Notes: generated by a model from the sequence alone, not told the origin. A stretch of 58,019 bases of DNA from Candidatus Saccharimonadota bacterium (GCA_017506895.1 JAFWBV010000005.1:131983-190001); one strand, 5' to 3'; shown: positions 34,679-44,093, counted from the stretch's first letter. Program-made: numbers and translations.

Positions 34679-36445
34679 TTACAAGGTGCGTTTTTTGGTT
34701 TCGCGGGTAAAGAATTTGAGACGATCATTAATCTGAAGATCGATTTTATGCTCAGTCTTAAGAGCAAGACCGCCAGTTTCACCAGATACCAGTTCTTTAA
34801 CGTCCATTTTTTCTTTTTGGACAGACGTAACTTCTGCTTCACCGATGTACTTCTTATCGCGAACAATTCTTGCGAGATATTCTGGCCTAACATCGCCCTT
34901 TAGGACTTCACCACCAGCGATGATGCTGGTTTTTTCGGTACGGAAAACTCCTAGAACCTTGAGTTCACCTTTGTCTTCTTCGACTATTTCGGCATCTAAT
35001 AGATTCTCCATTTCGTGTTTGGCGTCGTCTAACAGTTCATAAATAACCTTATAAGTGCGAATCGGAACATTGTCGCGCGCTGCCATTTTGCTAATATTGA
35101 TTGGAACACTAACGTTGAAACCGTAGATAATCGTGTTTTCGCCTGCGGCCATATATACGTCGTTTTCGTTAATGTCGCCTACACCTGTAGAAACAATATT
35201 TAGAGTAATTTCACCCTTGGTATCAATAAGACGAAGACTATCAACAACACTGGTAACCGAACCGAGCACATCACCTTTGACGATAACATTAAAGGTTTTG
35301 GTATTGTCAGCGACATTCATCATGCGTAGCAAATCTGAGCTAGTGACATTGGCGTCAGCGGATTCATTAGCGATGGCTTGAGCATTTAAGAGTGCCATTT
35401 TACGAGCGGTTTTTTCGTCTTTGGCTTCAATAAACCTATCACCGAAATTTGGAAGCTCTTTGAAGCCGGTCACAGTAACTGGGGTGGATGGCGTAGCTTT
35501 GCCCTTTGGTTTTCCCTGCCAATCTAGCATTGTACGAATTTTGCCATAAGTAGAACCGGCTACAATAAATTCACCGGTCTTTAACTCACCGCCCGTGACT
35601 AAGAGATTAACAACCGAACCCTTACCCGTCTCCATATGAGACTCGATAACTAGGCCTTCGGCAGGAATGTCAATATCAGCTTTTAATTCTTCGATGTCGG
35701 CGGTTAATAGAATCATATCAAGCAATTGGTCGAGATTTTGATTCATTTTGGCGGAAATTGGCACCATAACCGTATCGCCGCCCCATTCTTCTGGCTGGAG
35801 ACCGTTTTGACTTAAATCTGCCATAGTGCGATTAATATCGGCGCCTTCGCGGTCGATTTTATTGATAGCAACAATAATTTTGGCATTGGCCGACTTAGCA
35901 AAATTAATGGCTTCAATAGTCTGTGGCTTGACGCCGTCATCGGCGGCAACTACTATTACTACGATATCAGTAAGCATAGCGCCATGTTGACGGATGGCGG
36001 CAAAAGCTTCATGACCAGGGGTATCAAGAAAGGTAATTAACCTATCATCGTGTTCTAATTGATAGGCGGAAATATGCTGGGTGATACCACCAGCTTCTTT
36101 TTCTACGGTCTTTTTATGAAGCAACGTGTCTAAAAGAGTGGTTTTACCATGATCGACATGCCCCATAACAGCCACCACTGGTGGGCGAGTAACGGCTTTA
36201 TCTGACAATTCTCTGTGAAAATCAGATGTTTTAGTGGATGTGTTTTTGCGTTCAAGTTTGACATTTTTTAGACCAAGTTCATCGATAATGATAGATGCGG
36301 TTTCAAAGTCTAATCTTTGGTTGATTGTTGCGACGATACCATTTTTGAAAAGAGTACCAATTAATTCGGTAACAGAAAGGCCAAGGGCATTTGATAGCTC
36401 ATCTACAGTAATAGAACCGGCGATTTGGATTGTTTTTTCTTCCAT
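34679..36445 (-). CDS. infB: Translation initiation factor IF-2
   Basis: GTPase that places initiator tRNA on the 30S subunit. 588 aa from ATG 36445 (AAGGAG four bases upstream; the upstream TTG in frame is rejected). It is a compact form lacking the long E. coli-type N-terminal extension: a short IF2_N domain (ITVDELSNALGLSVTELIGT), then GHVDHGKTTLLD (G1), DTPGHEAF (G3) and NKID (G4), followed by domains II-IV. Confidence 0.96.
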   Translation of the reverse strand: MEEKTIQIAGSITVDELSNALGLSVTELIGTLFKNGIVATINQRLDFETASIIIDELGLKNVKLERKNTSTKTSDFHRELSDKAVTRPPVVAVMGHVDHGKTTLLDTLLHKKTVEKEAGGITQHISAYQLEHDDRLITFLDTPGHEAFAAIRQHGAMLTDIVVIVVAADDGVKPQTIEAINFAKSANAKIIVAINKIDREGADINRTMADLSQNGLQPEEWGGDTVMVPISAKMNQNLDQLLDMILLTADIEELKADIDIPAEGLVIESHMETGKGSVVNLLVTGGELKTGEFIVAGSTYGKIRTMLDWQGKPKGKATPSTPVTVTGFKELPNFGDRFIEAKDEKTARKMALLNAQAIANESADANVTSSDLLRMMNVADNTKTFNVIVKGDVLGSVTSVVDSLRLIDTKGEITLNIVSTGVGDINENDVYMAAGENTIIYGFNVSVPINISKMAARDNVPIRTYKVIYELLDDAKHEMENLLDAEIVEEDKGELKVLGVFRTEKTSIIAGGEVLKGDVRPEYLARIVRDKKYIGEAEVTSVQKEKMDVKELVSGETGGLALKTEHKIDLQINDRLKFFTRETKKRTL

Positions 36446-36522
36446 CCTTCTCCTTTCTGTATTCAAAAACGTAAAAAATAAATATCTCTTTTAATTTTAC
36501 CACATTTTATAAAAATATGCTA

Positions 36523-36528
36523 TAATAG
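36523..36528 (+). promoter_or_regulatory. -10 box of tRNA-Asn
   Basis: TATAAT 15 bases before the tRNA; the -35 box is poor. Confidence 0.55.
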
Positions 36529-36543
36529 GGATACGTTCTTTAA

Positions 36544-36618
36544 TCCCGGGTAGCTCAATGGTGGAGCAAGAAGCTGTTAACTTCGAGGTTGCTGGTTCGA
36601 GTCCAGTCCCGGGAGCCA
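36544..36618 (+). tRNA. tRNA-Asn(GUU)
   Basis: Acceptor TCCCGGG pairs with CCCGGGA; the anticodon loop CTGTTAA gives GTT; T arm CTGG-TTCGAGT-CCAG; discriminator G; CCA encoded at 36616-36618. It is followed by two extra copies of its 3' end. Confidence 0.94.
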
Positions 36619-36639
36619 CGCATCTAGCGATGCGCACAA

Positions 36640-36693
36640 AAACCAGGACATCGTTCTCGCTTCGCTAGAATCGAGTCCAGTCCCGGGAGCCAC
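36640..36693 (+). repeat. First extra copy of the tRNA-Asn 3' end
   Basis: TCGAGTCCAGTCCCGGGAGC (36671-36690) plus CA repeats the T-arm 3' half, acceptor 3' strand and CCA exactly. It is preceded by a small hairpin containing CGCTTCGCT and followed after two bases by a terminator. No D or anticodon arm. Confidence 0.85.
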
Positions 36694-36695
36694 TC

Positions 36696-36717
36696 AAAAG
36701 CCCTTCGGGCTTTTTTT
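36696..36717 (+). terminator. Terminator after the first tRNA-Asn fragment
   Basis: AAAAGCCC-TTC-GGGCTTTTTTT. Confidence 0.85.
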
Positions 36718-36726
36718 ACGTCAAAA

Positions 36727-36774
36727 AGATGGACTCGGACCTCGCTTCGCTCGGTGCGAGTCCAGTCCCGGGAG
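36727..36774 (+). repeat. Second extra copy of the tRNA-Asn 3' end
   Basis: CGAGTCCAGTCCCGGGAG (36757-36774) repeats the same 3' half and then diverges (TCG instead of CCA). GGACTCG at 36730-36736 pairs with CGAGTCC of the fragment around CTCGCTTCGCTCG, so the copy is folded into a hairpin. A second terminator follows. Confidence 0.85.
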
Positions 36775-36779
36775 TCGTT

Positions 36780-36799
36780 AAAGCCCTTTGGGCTTTTTT
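36780..36799 (+). terminator. Terminator after the second tRNA-Asn fragment
   Basis: AAAGCCC-TTT-GGGCTTTTTT. Confidence 0.8.
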
Positions 36800-36903
36800 C
36801 GTGTCAAGAAATAGATATTTATTCTAATATTATTTAAGTTAGCTCAAAGGACTCTAAAGAGCCTTTTTTGAGCTTTTGGGAGTTTGATATGCTAGTTTAA
36901 TAA

Positions 36904-37428
36904 TTAAAAGCCGATGAAATCTGTGAATTTGACGTAGGTCCCTTCTGGGTGATAGGAAGCATCATCATAATAGCCGAAGGCGTGGCCATAAGTGCCGCGT
37001 TCGGTATCTTTCTGGAAATAAATGATAGCATGGCGCATTTCACCTTGGGGGATTATATTGTTATCTTCTACTGTATAAGGAGCAAAATCAAAAGTCACAT
37101 AAAGCACGCCATCTTCATCTGAGATTCCATACCCAGTAGCCTGTTTTATGGTTGGTTGATCGTTTACATGGAATTCCATATCTTTAATATACATCTTTGC
37201 TAAATGGCCAAAAGTCGCTAGCTCGGCAGATTCAAGTTTCGTTTTTTGCTCTAAAACTTTAAAACCGTACATTGAAAGGCCGTAAATAAAGAGTAAAGCA
37301 AATAGCAAGGCCGCCATAATCCAGGTGGTTGGACGTTTTAATACAGACTTTTCTTCTGTTGTTGTTTTGGCCTTTTTAGTTTTAGTTGATTGCTTTGCCT
37401 TAGTAGACTTTTTAGCTTTAGTTGACAT
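36904..37428 (-). CDS. Membrane-anchored protein of unknown function
   Basis: 174 aa: a Lys/Thr-rich cytoplasmic tail of about 30 residues (repeats of TKAKKS type), one membrane span at about 36-57, and an outside domain of about 115 residues rich in Tyr, Phe and Gly ending in YVKFTDFIGF. AAGGAG lies six bases before the ATG. No family was recognised. The basic tail may bind nucleic acid or acidic lipids, but that is speculation. Confidence 0.65.
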   Translation of the reverse strand: MSTKAKKSTKAKQSTKTKKAKTTTEEKSVLKRPTTWIMAALLFALLFIYGLSMYGFKVLEQKTKLESAELATFGHLAKMYIKDMEFHVNDQPTIKQATGYGISDEDGVLYVTFDFAPYTVEDNNIIPQGEMRHAIIYFQKDTERGTYGHAFGYYDDASYHPEGTYVKFTDFIGF

Positions 37429-37463
37429 AGATACTCCTTATGGTTATATTATAACATACATAT

Positions 37464-37498
37464 AAAAACGGACTCGATTTTAATGAGTCCGTTTTTTT
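37464..37498. terminator. Bidirectional terminator
   Basis: AAAAACGGACTC (37464-37475) and GAGTCCGTTTTTTT (37485-37498). T runs occur on both strands. It lies between two leftward genes and ends the transcript of the COG2426 gene. Confidence 0.85.
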
Positions 37499-37546
37499 AG
37501 ACTGTCTTTATTGGTACACTGTTTTTAAAAAGAAAAACAAGTACTT

Positions 37547-38035
37547 TTAGTTTCCTAATAAAAATTTAAAAAGCCCCAATGAAACGGCAAGCATAATAAG
37601 TCCAGCAACGAGAACTCCTGCAATAATAGCAATCATGGTCTTTTTGAAATCGAGATTTAAGATGCTGGCCGCCAAAGTACCGGTCCACGCTCCTGTGCCT
37701 GGAATAGGGATGGCTACGAATAAAAATAGTGCGAAATAGGTACCGTAATTTCCTGTTTTCTTGAGAAGTTTTTCGCCACCTTTCTCGCCTTTTTTTAGAC
37801 AAAAATTGCAAAACTGTTTAAAAGGTTTCCAGTTTTGTTTGCTGCCCCAGTTTAAGATTTTACGAGCAAAAAAGAAAATTAGTGGTACTGGTATGATGTT
37901 GCCAATAATTGCAACAATTAGCACTAGCCATTCTGGAAGACCAAGATCCATACCAACGGCAACAGGTATGGCGCCACGAAGTTCGATTAACGGGACCATC
38001 GAAATAAATAAAACTATAAGAATTTTCCAAAACAT
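37547..38035 (-). CDS. COG2426 small-multidrug-export-type membrane protein
   Basis: 162 aa from ATG 38035, six bases after TATAAT; an in-frame ATG 15 bases upstream overlaps the -10 box and is rejected. About four membrane spans; PLIELRGAIPVAVGMDLGLP and VAIPIPGTGAWTGTLAA are typical of the COG2426 family, which has two PGTG-like half-helices like DedA and SNARE-associated transporters. The transported substrate is unknown. Confidence 0.85.
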   Translation of the reverse strand: MFWKILIVLFISMVPLIELRGAIPVAVGMDLGLPEWLVLIVAIIGNIIPVPLIFFFARKILNWGSKQNWKPFKQFCNFCLKKGEKGGEKLLKKTGNYGTYFALFLFVAIPIPGTGAWTGTLAASILNLDFKKTMIAIIAGVLVAGLIMLAVSLGLFKFLLGN

Positions 38036-38104
38036 ACTAATATTATACATGATTGCAATATAAAAGATGATAAATTCATGATAAAATGAAGAAAAGGAGT
38101 TATT

Positions 38105-39721
38105 ATGCTTTTAGATGGGAAACTATTAATTGGTAAGACAGAAAGCGGTAAAGAACTTTCTATTTTGCCCCAAATGGCGAATCGCCATGGATTAATTACG
38201 GGAGCATCTGGCTCTGGTAAGACTATCACACTAAAAGTGATGGCAGAAAGTTTTTCGGACGCAGGCGTACCGGTGTTTTTAGCCGATGTAAAAGGTGACT
38301 TGGCCGGAACGGCAGTAAAAGGCGAAATAACAGATGCAATTCAAAAGAGATTAGATAAGATAACAGTGAAGAATTTTGAAGTGGAGTCTTTCCCTGTTAG
38401 ATTTTGGGATTTATTTGGAACAGAGGGTCACCCTTTGCGTGCCACAGTTGAATCAGTTGGTCCAGAAGTTCTTTCGATAATGCTCGGCTTATCAGAAGCT
38501 CAGGAAGGCAATCTCGCAATTGCTTTCGCAATAGCTAAAGATGAGAATCTGGCCCTGATCGATTTAAAGGATTTACGAGCAGTACTCCAATACGTAAGTG
38601 AAAAAAAGGACAAATACTCTACTCGCTATGGCAATATTACTACTCAGAGTATAGGGGTGATACAAAGATCACTCTTAACTTTAGAAAATCAAGGAGCGGA
38701 TCATTTCTTTGGACAACCAGCTCTAGATGTTCGTGATTTCTTTGCAACAGAAGACGGGCGAGGGGTGATTAATATTCTCCATGCCGTAACACTGTTTGAA
38801 AGCCCTGATATGTATGCGGCATTTTTGCTTTGGCTTCTTACTACACTATTTTCTACTTCGCCAGAGGTGGGCGATCTTGAAAAACCAAAACTAGTATTCT
38901 TCTTTGATGAAGCGCATTTACTATTTAATGGGATGCCGACTTATAGGTTAAAAAGAATCGTTCAGATTGTGAAATTAATTCGTTCGCGCGGAATTGGATT
39001 GTATTTTATATCACAGAGTCCAACTGATATTCCAGATGAAATATTGGCACAACTTGGCAACAGAGTTCAGCATTCCCTACGAGCTTATACTCCTTCAGAA
39101 CAAAAAGCCGTACACGCGGCGGCACAAGCCTTCAGAGTGAACCCAGAGTTCGACACAGAGAAAGCCATCTTGGAGCTTGGCACCGGCGAGGCGTTGATTT
39201 CTTTCCAAAATGAAAAGGGTGCACCAGAAATAGTTGAGCGAGCGATAGTTTTACCACCACAGAGTTTAATGGGAGCAATTGATGGAATTACGCGCAATAA
39301 GATTATCAATTCCAGCCCTTTAATCGGTAAGTATGATGAAGCTCTGGATCCAGAATCGGCGGCTGAAATTATTCAGCAAAAAGCCGATACTTTAGCCGCA
39401 GAGACAGCAGCACAGGCAGAGGCGGATGCTGCGCGCAAACAACAAGAAATGGCCACTAAGGCCGCAGAAAAGGCCGCTAACGAGCAAGCAAAATTGGCCG
39501 AGAAAGAGCGTATTGCCGCCCAGAAGGCCGCTGAAAGAGCGGAGTCGGAACGTATCAAGGCTGAAGAAAAAAGACGCGCACAGGCCGAAAGAGAAGCCCA
39601 GAAAGCAAAAGAAAGGTCCCAAAAGACAAAAGATAGGCTCCTTGGCAATATTGTCGGGTCGGTTGGTAGTACATTGGGTCGCAAGATTACCGATAAAATC
39701 TTTAAGGATATCTTTAAATAA
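38105..39721 (+). CDS. HerA-like ATPase, DUF853 (YjgR) family
   Basis: 538 aa. Walker A ITGASGSGKTITL near residue 36, LADVKGDLAGTA, Walker B FFFDEAHLLF and the sensor YFISQSPTDIP. The C-terminal 130 residues are an Ala/Glu/Lys/Arg coiled coil. HerA-like ATPases pump or translocate DNA, usually with a nuclease, but none is encoded alongside. It overlaps the start of the glycosyltransferase by one base (TAATG). Confidence 0.88.
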   Translation: MLLDGKLLIGKTESGKELSILPQMANRHGLITGASGSGKTITLKVMAESFSDAGVPVFLADVKGDLAGTAVKGEITDAIQKRLDKITVKNFEVESFPVRFWDLFGTEGHPLRATVESVGPEVLSIMLGLSEAQEGNLAIAFAIAKDENLALIDLKDLRAVLQYVSEKKDKYSTRYGNITTQSIGVIQRSLLTLENQGADHFFGQPALDVRDFFATEDGRGVINILHAVTLFESPDMYAAFLLWLLTTLFSTSPEVGDLEKPKLVFFFDEAHLLFNGMPTYRLKRIVQIVKLIRSRGIGLYFISQSPTDIPDEILAQLGNRVQHSLRAYTPSEQKAVHAAAQAFRVNPEFDTEKAILELGTGEALISFQNEKGAPEIVERAIVLPPQSLMGAIDGITRNKIINSSPLIGKYDEALDPESAAEIIQQKADTLAAETAAQAEADAARKQQEMATKAAEKAANEQAKLAEKERIAAQKAAERAESERIKAEEKRRAQAEREAQKAKERSQKTKDRLLGNIVGSVGSTLGRKITDKIFKDIFK

Positions 39722-40647
39722 TGAAACAGATTTCAATTATTATCCCTGTTTATAATTCAGAAAAATATCTGAAAAGATGTCTTGATTCTGTAATTCAAGC
39801 TTTAGGAAGGATTTCTGGAGAAATATTGGCAATTGATAATAATTCGACCGATGATTCTTTGGCGATTTTGAAAGATTACGCTAAAAAATTCCCTATCATA
39901 AGTATATTGCATTGTCCTACGCAAGGAGCGGCGGCGGTAAGAAATCTTGGCGCCAAAAAGGCCAATGGCGAGTATATTTGGTTTGTTGATGCAGATGATA
40001 CTATTGATAAGACTGCAGTATCAAAACTTCTAAAAAAGGCAAAAGAAACAAAGGCAGATATGGTGATGTTAGGGATGAAACGTATTTATCAGAATGGGGA
40101 GACTAATTATTTATCTGCAGTTGACCCTTCTACGCCAGATTATAAAAGTCGTTTTGTGCGATATGGACTAGGACCAGTTCAAGTTCTAATTAAACGTAAA
40201 TGGTGGACTCAAAATGGTTTTAATTTTAAGGAAGGAATTATACAAGAAGACATGGAATTGATGTCTGCTTTGATTCTCTATACAGTTAATTTTGCCTATG
40301 TAGATGAACCGTTATATTTTTATTATCAAAACCCGGAATCGGTACTGCATAAAAAAACATTTAATCCAAACATTTTTGATATTTTCCCTGCCCTTACTGG
40401 GCTTTATGAAAGATTTAAGGTAGCAGACGCAGATAAAACTTACCATGATGAACTTGAATGGTTTTTTATCTGGAATCTATTAATTGATTCAGCGAAAGAT
40501 TTTGGACAATTTCCAGAGGGCAAGCCTGGATTTGCTCGCTCGCGGGAAATGCTTAAAAAATACTTCCCGAACTGGCGCAAGAATCGGTTTTTACGACAAA
40601 AACCGCTGAAATTACAGATTAGAGTTAGATTGAATTATTATAAATAA
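39721..40647 (+). CDS. Family 2 glycosyltransferase
   Basis: 308 aa GT-A-fold enzyme: IIPVYNSEKYLKRCLDSVI at the N-terminus, AIDNNSTDDSL, then WFVDADDTIDKTA with the metal-binding DxD and IQEDMELMSAL. It probably adds a sugar to a surface polysaccharide or lipid. Its stop codon lies inside the terminator at its end. Confidence 0.88.
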   Translation: MKQISIIIPVYNSEKYLKRCLDSVIQALGRISGEILAIDNNSTDDSLAILKDYAKKFPIISILHCPTQGAAAVRNLGAKKANGEYIWFVDADDTIDKTAVSKLLKKAKETKADMVMLGMKRIYQNGETNYLSAVDPSTPDYKSRFVRYGLGPVQVLIKRKWWTQNGFNFKEGIIQEDMELMSALILYTVNFAYVDEPLYFYYQNPESVLHKKTFNPNIFDIFPALTGLYERFKVADADKTYHDELEWFFIWNLLIDSAKDFGQFPEGKPGFARSREMLKKYFPNWRKNRFLRQKPLKLQIRVRLNYYK

Positions 40648-40679
40648 AACTGGGGCAAATAATTGCCCCTTGTTTTATT
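40644..40679. terminator. Bidirectional terminator between convergent genes
   Basis: AATAAAAC-T-GGGGCAA and TTGCCCC-TT-GTTTTATT form a long stem serving the glycosyltransferase and the acyl-CoA ligase, which end on either side. Confidence 0.85.
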
Positions 40680-42396
40680 TTTTGTTCTTTTCTTCTTTTT
40701 CTAGTTCGCGGAAAGCGACTTTACCAATTTTGGTGGTTGGTAGTTTATCTCGAAATTCATAAGCTGCAGGTAAAGCATAGATTGGAACATTGCGCTCTAA
40801 TAATTCCCTGATTTCTCGTTCGACGCGTTTCCCTGGTTTATAACCTGGTTTTAAGACGATAAAGGCTTTTGGTACTTGACCTTTGTAATGGTGGTCAATA
40901 CCTATAACCGTAGATGTCAATACAGCTTCATGCGAGTTGATGATGGATTCAAGATGAGTTGGATAGATATTATAACCAGATGAGATGATGATGCGTTTTA
41001 GACGTTGAGCGAAGTAAATTAAGCCGTCTTCTCCTAGATAACCGATGTCGCCAGTGTGGAGCCAGAGTTTTCCGTCGTCATGCAAACGAATCGTCTGGGC
41101 AGTTTCGGCATCATCTCCAAGATAACCCATCATGACAAGTGGGCCAGAAATACAGATTTCACCCTCTTCGCCTGGGCCTAGTTCCTTAAAGGTATCGTTT
41201 TTGGTGATTTTAAAGTCCATATCTGGAAGTGGTAAACCGATGATACCGTCTTTAAAGGTATTTTCAGGAGAAAGACAGACGGCGCCCGAACCTTCGGTGA
41301 GACCGTAACCGACACGAATTTTAGCGCTCGAACCGTGGTTTTTCAAGAAATCGTTTACTTTGTCACGTAGAGTTTGATTTAGAGCATCGCCACCACAAAT
41401 AACGGCGGTAACTGATTTTAAATCATCGGATTTGAGTTTAGTATTAATTAATGCTTCAAAGAGTGTTGGAACACCAACGATGAAATTTGGCTCATTTTTT
41501 CTGATAATATCAGCAAACTGCTTGTGTGAAAATGCTGGGATTAGGATACAGCCCATACCCCTACAAAGTGGCGTATGGATACAAACGCCTAAACCGAAAC
41601 AATGAAACAGGGGTAGAATAGATAAGACAGTAGCACCTGGTATAATTTGACGAATCATGGCAGCGTCACAGAGAGATTCCGCATTGATGTTAAGATTTGA
41701 AAGCATCACAGCTTTAGGCGCGCCAGTAGTACCGCCAGAGTACATGATAACGGCTGGATCATCACCACCCCTTTCTTCGTGGTAATTCCCTTGGTAAAAA
41801 TAGGAGTTTGCAATGAAATCTTCCCATAAAACAACTCTATTATCATTTAGCGGTAATCGGACTTTTTTGACATGTAAAGTGTTGTAAAGTTTCTTTTTGA
41901 GAAAGCCGAGACCGTCGGACGGGCGAACAACGATGATACGTTCAAGCCCGGCTGTGTCGCGAAGTTTATAAATTTTATCAAAAACCGCATCAATAACTAG
42001 GACATATTTAGATTCGGCTACTTTGATATAATACTCTAGCTCTTTTTCAGACGAAAGCGGGTGAACCATGTTGCAGACTGCCCCAACCATGTTAACAGCA
42101 TAAACCATCGTAATGCCCTCTGGGGTATTCGGCATACAGATAGTGACTCGGTCACCTTCTTTCACGCCGTAATTCTTGAGAGCACGGGCGGTTTTTTCGA
42201 TTTTACGAACAAAGTTTTTATAAGTTACCTTGTGACCGTAATAGATGTAGGCTGTATTATCAGGCCACTTTTCGGCTGACTGCATAACCATATCTACCAT
42301 GGAACAGTCAGGATAATCTATGGTGCTCGGTATGTTTTCTTCGTCATAGTGTTTTAACCATGACTTTATTTTTTGCTCTTTTTTATGGTCTTTCAC
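40675..42396 (-). CDS. AMP-dependent acyl-CoA synthetase / ligase
   Basis: 573 aa ANL-family enzyme that activates a carboxylic acid with ATP. P-loop MYSGGTTGAPKAVMLS, YGLTEGSGAVCLS, then HTGDIGYLGEDGLIYF, RLKRIIISSGYNIYP and the catalytic Lys in PTTKIGKVAFREL. It is probably specific for a medium- or long-chain fatty acid. Since this lineage is thought to lack fatty-acid synthesis, it may activate host fatty acids. It is the only lipid gene in the window. Confidence 0.92.
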   Translation of the reverse strand: MKDHKKEQKIKSWLKHYDEENIPSTIDYPDCSMVDMVMQSAEKWPDNTAYIYYGHKVTYKNFVRKIEKTARALKNYGVKEGDRVTICMPNTPEGITMVYAVNMVGAVCNMVHPLSSEKELEYYIKVAESKYVLVIDAVFDKIYKLRDTAGLERIIVVRPSDGLGFLKKKLYNTLHVKKVRLPLNDNRVVLWEDFIANSYFYQGNYHEERGGDDPAVIMYSGGTTGAPKAVMLSNLNINAESLCDAAMIRQIIPGATVLSILPLFHCFGLGVCIHTPLCRGMGCILIPAFSHKQFADIIRKNEPNFIVGVPTLFEALINTKLKSDDLKSVTAVICGGDALNQTLRDKVNDFLKNHGSSAKIRVGYGLTEGSGAVCLSPENTFKDGIIGLPLPDMDFKITKNDTFKELGPGEEGEICISGPLVMMGYLGDDAETAQTIRLHDDGKLWLHTGDIGYLGEDGLIYFAQRLKRIIISSGYNIYPTHLESIINSHEAVLTSTVIGIDHHYKGQVPKAFIVLKPGYKPGKRVEREIRELLERNVPIYALPAAYEFRDKLPTTKIGKVAFRELEKEEKNKK

Positions 42397-42468
42397 GAAA
42401 ATAACTCCTTAAAAGTGATTACAGTAATTATATCATAAGCAAAAATATTTTGGTAGGACTTAAATATT

Positions 42469-43995
42469 TTATATGAGAGAATTGTTTTTGAGCCACTGGC
42501 GAAAGGCTTGGCCACTTTTGTTATTTGGATCTATCCAGAGCGACTGCATTCGTCTAATGTCATTGCGCTGTTCGTCGGTAAGAGCATTCCATACAATTGA
42601 AAACTTTTCGTCGTCTTTTTTGCCTCTATATTCTTTGTTACTTGTTAGGATTTTTGACATACTATGATCCATCCAATCATATTGCTCGTACAAGTAGTCC
42701 CTAAAGCTTCTTTTGTTTAGTTTGCTTATTTCTTCTTCGGTAATTTTACGGCCAATCAACTCATCGGTGATTTCTTCCAACTCTTTTCTATATTGGCGAA
42801 TAAGCTCGAGTGTCTTTTTGAAGCCACCATTTTTCTCCATTTTGTTTTCTAGCTCGCTTTTTCTTTTCTTGAGTTCTGCTAGTTCTTTTTGGGCGGCTTC
42901 CCTATCAAACTTTTTATCGTCTGGTTTGTTGGGTTTATCGTCAGGATTGCTGTTTTTATTATCGGTGGCGTTTGGTGGGGTAGGGTTTTTGTCTTTATTA
43001 TCGCCCTTGTCACCGTTGTCATCATCGCCTTTATTTGGGGCGGTATTATTATCAATGTTATCATCTACTTTTTGTTGGGTGTCTTTATTATGCAGAGCAT
43101 ATATAGCCTGACGAACACGGAGATCATCTTGACACTTTTTTTCGTAATCTTTTTGAAGATTGTCTACTTGTTTTAAGAATATAGCCTGACGAACACGGAG
43201 ATCATCTTGACGCTTTTTTTCGTAGTCACTTTGAGATTCGTCTACTGGGTTTAAGTCTTGATCGGGATTATCTTCTGGCGTAGTCGCCGAATTATTGGCA
43301 TCTTTAGTTTGATGATTTTCGGCATATTCTTTGGCGGTTTCTTTAGGGCGAGATTCTGGTTCTGACTCGGTTGACTCGTCTTTTGAGCTTCGCCGTTTAA
43401 GGAGAACTTCCGCTTCGAGTTCATCTTGACGCTTCCGCCAATTAGCTAAAGCTTCTTCGTCTTCTGGAGATGCGACGGCTAAACTATCTTCAAAATCTTG
43501 GTGGAGATTGGATATTATTTGTTCTTGCGCTTTGATCCGCTCCCGAATTTTGTTAGTGTTAAGAAGATTTTGATTGTTAAATTGCTCTTGGACCTGGTCA
43601 GCGTCAAGAGTTTTTTCTCCGCGCTTTTCCATGGTTTTCTTGTATTCTTCGAATCTATTAGCTCTAGCTTCAGGAGTTTCTTGAATGCGTTTTTCTAATA
43701 ATTTTTTGTATCCTTCAAGTTTGGCTTCGGCTGCGTGCGCCTGTTTGCCATATTCGGTCTTATCAAAAATGAGATCATGGTATGCTTTTTCGTTTTTTCT
43801 TAATTCTTTCTTATACTGTCTTTCGTTGGCGTCGGGTGATTTACTAATTCTATCTCTTTGGTTTTGAATAAATTCTTGGAATTCCTCTGCATAGGGGTTA
43901 GTTAATTTGTCATTTCCCAGGTATTCTTCTTTGGCCGCTACCGAATCAGGATTATCCGATGGTGCCGAACTGTGTATTTTTTCGTTGCTACTCAT
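42469..43995 (-). CDS. Long coiled-coil protein with internal repeats
   Basis: 508 aa, very rich in Glu, Lys, Asp, Asn and Gln; no signal peptide. Residues about 90-200 are coiled coil. The middle has a tandem 26-residue repeat containing YEKKxQDDLRVRQAI; at DNA level it is a 78-bp direct repeat (43101 and 43179). A low-complexity Asp/Asn/Lys/Pro linker follows. The C-terminal 80 residues are more globular (FRDYLYEQYDWMDHSMSKIL and RMQSLWIDPNNKSGQAFRQW). No family was recognised. It shares its Ser/Asn-rich start and lack of signal with the proteins at 28680 and 55446. Confidence 0.7.
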   Translation of the reverse strand: MSSNEKIHSSAPSDNPDSVAAKEEYLGNDKLTNPYAEEFQEFIQNQRDRISKSPDANERQYKKELRKNEKAYHDLIFDKTEYGKQAHAAEAKLEGYKKLLEKRIQETPEARANRFEEYKKTMEKRGEKTLDADQVQEQFNNQNLLNTNKIRERIKAQEQIISNLHQDFEDSLAVASPEDEEALANWRKRQDELEAEVLLKRRSSKDESTESEPESRPKETAKEYAENHQTKDANNSATTPEDNPDQDLNPVDESQSDYEKKRQDDLRVRQAIFLKQVDNLQKDYEKKCQDDLRVRQAIYALHNKDTQQKVDDNIDNNTAPNKGDDDNGDKGDNKDKNPTPPNATDNKNSNPDDKPNKPDDKKFDREAAQKELAELKKRKSELENKMEKNGGFKKTLELIRQYRKELEEITDELIGRKITEEEISKLNKRSFRDYLYEQYDWMDHSMSKILTSNKEYRGKKDDEKFSIVWNALTDEQRNDIRRMQSLWIDPNNKSGQAFRQWLKNNSLI

Positions 43996-44061
43996 TTTTC
44001 AATGACCTTTCTTTAAGCGCTTTTTTATATCATAACGCTTATTGTTTAAAAAAGCAAGAAC

Positions 44062-44092
44062 AAAAAACAGCCCTTTTGGGGCTGTTTTTTTT
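44062..44092 (-). terminator. Terminator after the S1 gene
   Basis: AACAGCCC-CAAAA-GGGCTGTT with T runs on both strands; it ends the rpsA message. Confidence 0.85.
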
Positions 44093-44093
44093 G

